Part shown: positions 14,331 through 16,126 of the stretch, piece by piece | Layout of the letters: the number at the start of each line of letters is the position of its first letter | Position numbering within the stretch: the first letter of the stretch is position 1 | NCBI GenBank assembly: GCA_002440045.1 | Contig: DJRI01000104.1 | Coordinates: forward strand, 1,810-17,935 | Direction of reading: 5' to 3' | Length of the DNA stretch: 16,126 bases | DNA from: Ruminococcaceae bacterium UBA6364 | GTDB taxonomy: Bacteria > Bacillota > Clostridia > Oscillospirales > Acutalibacteraceae | Notes under the pieces: generated by a model | What the model was told of the DNA's origin: nothing | Database searches by the model: none | The model's input: the letters and a program-made list of their open reading frames with translations, nothing else | Translations under genes and position numbers: made by a program

Positions 14331-14907
14331 TTGTGTCACCCGCCTTTATCTCGGAATATACCGAAAACGCCGTGTTTACGGCTTCGGTAACTGCCTTTGA
14401 AGTGATTGTTGCGCCGGTTATAGCCTGTATTTCGTTGCCCGAGGGCGTATTTTTGTTAACGCCTATACCGGCTGTTTTGCCGAAATACTGCTCCAAAAAG
14501 TCGGCGTTTTTCGCTTTCATTCCAAGTCCCGCAGTGTCGTTTATCGAGGTAATTTCAACACCCGTAATTTTTGACGACTCTGCGTCTATGCCAACTATAA
14601 GAGAAAGGTCGCCGCCGTAGCTTTTTGTTGTAACGGGTATTACATACCCTTTAACTTCGCCGTTTTTTGTTCCCTCAAAATATGTGTATTCTTTGCTTTC
14701 GACGCTTACGGTTTTTTCTTCCGAGAAGCTGTCAGCCTCGGATAAAACCGCGGCTTTCGCCTCGTTTTCGGTCTGCGCCGAAATTTCGGCGATTTTATCT
14801 TTTGTTAAAAGGTTTGTGCCCGCAAGAAGCGCCGTGCACACCGCGCCGATTAAAAACAGCATAATCGCGGGGCGAAGAATTTCTTTTACCGATGAGTCTT
14901 TTTTCAT
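14323..14907 (-). CDS. rnfG: Rnf complex subunit G, covalent-FMN electron carrier
   Basis: The 194-residue protein has one N-terminal membrane helix (about 11-31) and an extracytoplasmic FMN-binding domain. The flavinylation motif is ITGATITS (163-170), with FMN expected on Thr169 through a phosphoester bond. Transfer needs an ApbE enzyme, which is not in the window. The conserved glycine-rich DTAGLGMK (124-131) is typical of RnfG/NqrC. The ATG at 14907 overlaps the rnfD stop by 4 nt, and AAAGGCGGGTG lies 7 nt upstream. It passes electrons between RnfD and the rest of the complex on the outer face of the membrane. Confidence 0.96.
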   Translation of the reverse strand: MKKDSSVKEILRPAIMLFLIGAVCTALLAGTNLLTKDKIAEISAQTENEAKAAVLSEADSFSEEKTVSVESKEYTYFEGTKNGEVKGYVIPVTTKSYGGDLSLIVGIDAESSKITGVEITSINDTAGLGMKAKNADFLEQYFGKTAGIGVNKNTPSGNEIQAITGATITSKAVTEAVNTAFSVYSEIKAGDTNG

Positions 14908-15905
14908 TTCGCCTCACCCGCCTTTGCTTTTTTCTCTTTTATATAACCGAACGGTTTAAGCTTTGTAAGGTTATCAATGTGCGGAACGAGCAGGTTCATA
15001 AGAATTATCGCAAATGAAACGCCCTCGTTGTATGTTCCGAAAAATCTTATAATCGAAGTAACAAGTCCGCAGCCTATGCCGTAAAGAATTTTGCCCTTAA
15101 ACGTAAGCGGGCATGTTGCATAGTCGGTCGCCATAAAGATTGCGCCTATTAAAAGTCCGCCGCCCAAAAGGTTATAAATGAGAAAGCTCATATCGAATTT
15201 TCCCGCAAAGAGCATAAACACTGCAACCGTTCCTATAAACGAAAGCGGTATAACGGGTGAAATCACGCGTTTTACAATAAGATAAATTCCGCCGAGGATA
15301 AGAGCCAAAGCGCAAGTTTCGCCGAGACAGCCGCCGCGAAGCCCTAAGAACATATCAAGGTAAGACGGCATTTCAGAGGTTGCGCCGCTTTGAAGCATAT
15401 AAAGCGGCGTAGCCGAAGAAACCGCGTCCGAAGCGCCGCTCCAGTCATAGGGCTTTACCCAGTTTGACATATCCGCAGGGAACGAAACCATAAGAACGAT
15501 TCTGCCCATAAGCGCGGGGTTTACAAAGTTCTGACCGATGCCGCCGAAAAACTGCTTTACGACGACTATTGCGACAAACGCGCCGATAGGCACCATCCAA
15601 AGCCTTATTGTTGACGGCAGGTTGAAGGCAAGCAAAATGCCCGTTACGATTGCCGAAAGGTCCGAAATTGTGTTTGAACGTTTTAAAAGGCGGCGCGTTA
15701 TATATTCAAGCGCCACACAGGACGCAACGCTTATTGCCGTTACAAGAAGCGCACGCGGTCCGAAAATCCACACAGAAGCCGCAAGCGCGGGCACAAGCGC
15801 AATTATTACATCGCGCATAAGCCCTTTTGAAGTCGCCGACGATTTTATGTGCGGCGAAGCCGTAACCGTGGGCTTTATTTTTTGAATGAGAGCGTTTTCA
15901 CTCAT
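14904..15905 (-). CDS. rnfD: Rnf complex subunit D, covalent-FMN membrane subunit
   Basis: The 333-residue membrane protein matches RnfD/NqrB, the ion-translocating flavin subunit. Visible signs are the N-terminal ASPHIKS, the hydrophobic core with LLAFNLPSTIRLWMVPIGA, FGGIGQNFVNPALMGR (about 120-135) and DAVSSATPL (160-168), in which Thr166 is the expected site of covalent FMN. RGGCLGETCALALILGG and MATDYATCPLT follow, as in other family members. It overlaps rnfC and rnfG by 4 nt each, so the whole operon is tightly coupled. The pumped ion, Na+ or H+, cannot be told from the sequence alone. Confidence 0.96.
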   Translation of the reverse strand: MSENALIQKIKPTVTASPHIKSSATSKGLMRDVIIALVPALAASVWIFGPRALLVTAISVASCVALEYITRRLLKRSNTISDLSAIVTGILLAFNLPSTIRLWMVPIGAFVAIVVVKQFFGGIGQNFVNPALMGRIVLMVSFPADMSNWVKPYDWSGASDAVSSATPLYMLQSGATSEMPSYLDMFLGLRGGCLGETCALALILGGIYLIVKRVISPVIPLSFIGTVAVFMLFAGKFDMSFLIYNLLGGGLLIGAIFMATDYATCPLTFKGKILYGIGCGLVTSIIRFFGTYNEGVSFAIILMNLLVPHIDNLTKLKPFGYIKEKKAKAGEAK

Positions 15906-16126
15906 TTTTTTGCACTCTCCTCTCTCAACATATCCTTAGCAAGAACAAGATACTGAACAAGCGGCTTGCCCGCGGGGCACGAATAAGCGCATGTTCCGCA
16001 CTGCATACACGCCGTAACGGAGCTTTTTTTAAGCCCTTCAATATCTTTCGCTTTTACGGAGCGCATAATGTTTGTGGGCATAAGACCCATGGGGCACGCG
16101 TCACTGCATCTGCCGCAGCGTATGCA
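15902..16126 (-). CDS. rnfC: Rnf complex subunit C, C-terminal end (runs off right edge)
   Basis: The last 74 codons are present and the frame is open to the window edge, beginning CIRCGRCSDACPMGLMP. Two ferredoxin-type motifs, CIRCGRCSDACP and CMQCGTCAYSCP, spaced as in RnfC, bind two [4Fe-4S] clusters. The NADH/FMN-binding part, which performs the NAD+ reaction at the cytoplasmic face, lies outside the window. An internal ATG at 16090 is not the start, because the first cluster motif precedes it in frame. The stop overlaps rnfD by 4 nt. The promoter of the operon must also lie beyond the right edge. Confidence 0.94.
   Translation of the reverse strand, partial: CIRCGRCSDACPMGLMPTNIMRSVKAKDIEGLKKSSVTACMQCGTCAYSCPAGKPLVQYLVLAKDMLREESAKK

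Noticed and set aside
16090..16090. ATG at 16090 as the start of a small ferredoxin gene
   Set aside because: The frame stays open to the window edge and contains a complete CxxCxxCxxxCP motif before this ATG, so it is the internal part of rnfC.

Overview
The window looks like chromosomal DNA of a Gram-positive, anaerobic Clostridia member, probably of the Ruminococcus/Oscillospira type (inference). Reasons are a six-gene Rnf operon in the clostridial order C-D-G-E-A-B, a secreted dockerin protein, methionine synthesis by the O-acetylhomoserine route, strong Shine-Dalgarno sites with several GTG/TTG starts, and TTGACA/TATAAT-type promoters with 17-bp spacers. All genes but one lie on the minus strand, so transcription mostly runs from high to low coordinates.

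Right half (16126 down to 9587): the end of rnfC, then rnfD, rnfG, rnfE, rnfA and rnfB, with 4-nt or slightly longer overlaps. Together they encode the membrane ferredoxin:NAD+ oxidoreductase that couples electron flow to ion pumping. Twenty-nine bases after rnfB, without a visible terminator, lies an 845-codon gene. It fuses a Tet(M)/EF-G-like ribosome-binding GTPase to a C-terminal YacP/Rae1-type NYN ribonuclease domain. This is the most interesting object in the window: a predicted one-chain translational GTPase plus A-site mRNA endonuclease. A hairpin terminator ends this unit.

Middle (9535 down to 4767): a gene with its own good promoter encodes a secreted protein with a signal peptide, a dockerin and a degenerate CAP domain. 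A hairpin separates it from a GPH-family (MelB-like) sugar:cation symporter. Next come metY and metA, which form the acetyl-homoserine route to homocysteine; MetA carries Glu at position 111, the residue linked to acetyl-CoA use. A bidirectional hairpin terminator separates metA from the only plus-strand gene, a YfcE-like metallophosphoesterase that has a near-consensus promoter.

Left (4080 down to 1): divergent from yfcE is a two-gene operon for a heterodimeric ABC exporter with one degenerate and one canonical ATP site. It ends in a strong terminator. Beyond it, the start of an XRE/Cro-type HTH regulator gene runs off the left edge. An inverted repeat flanks its predicted -10 box and is a candidate operator.

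No tRNA, rRNA, CRISPR array, insertion sequence or prophage gene was seen. No gap longer than about 210 bases is free of genes.
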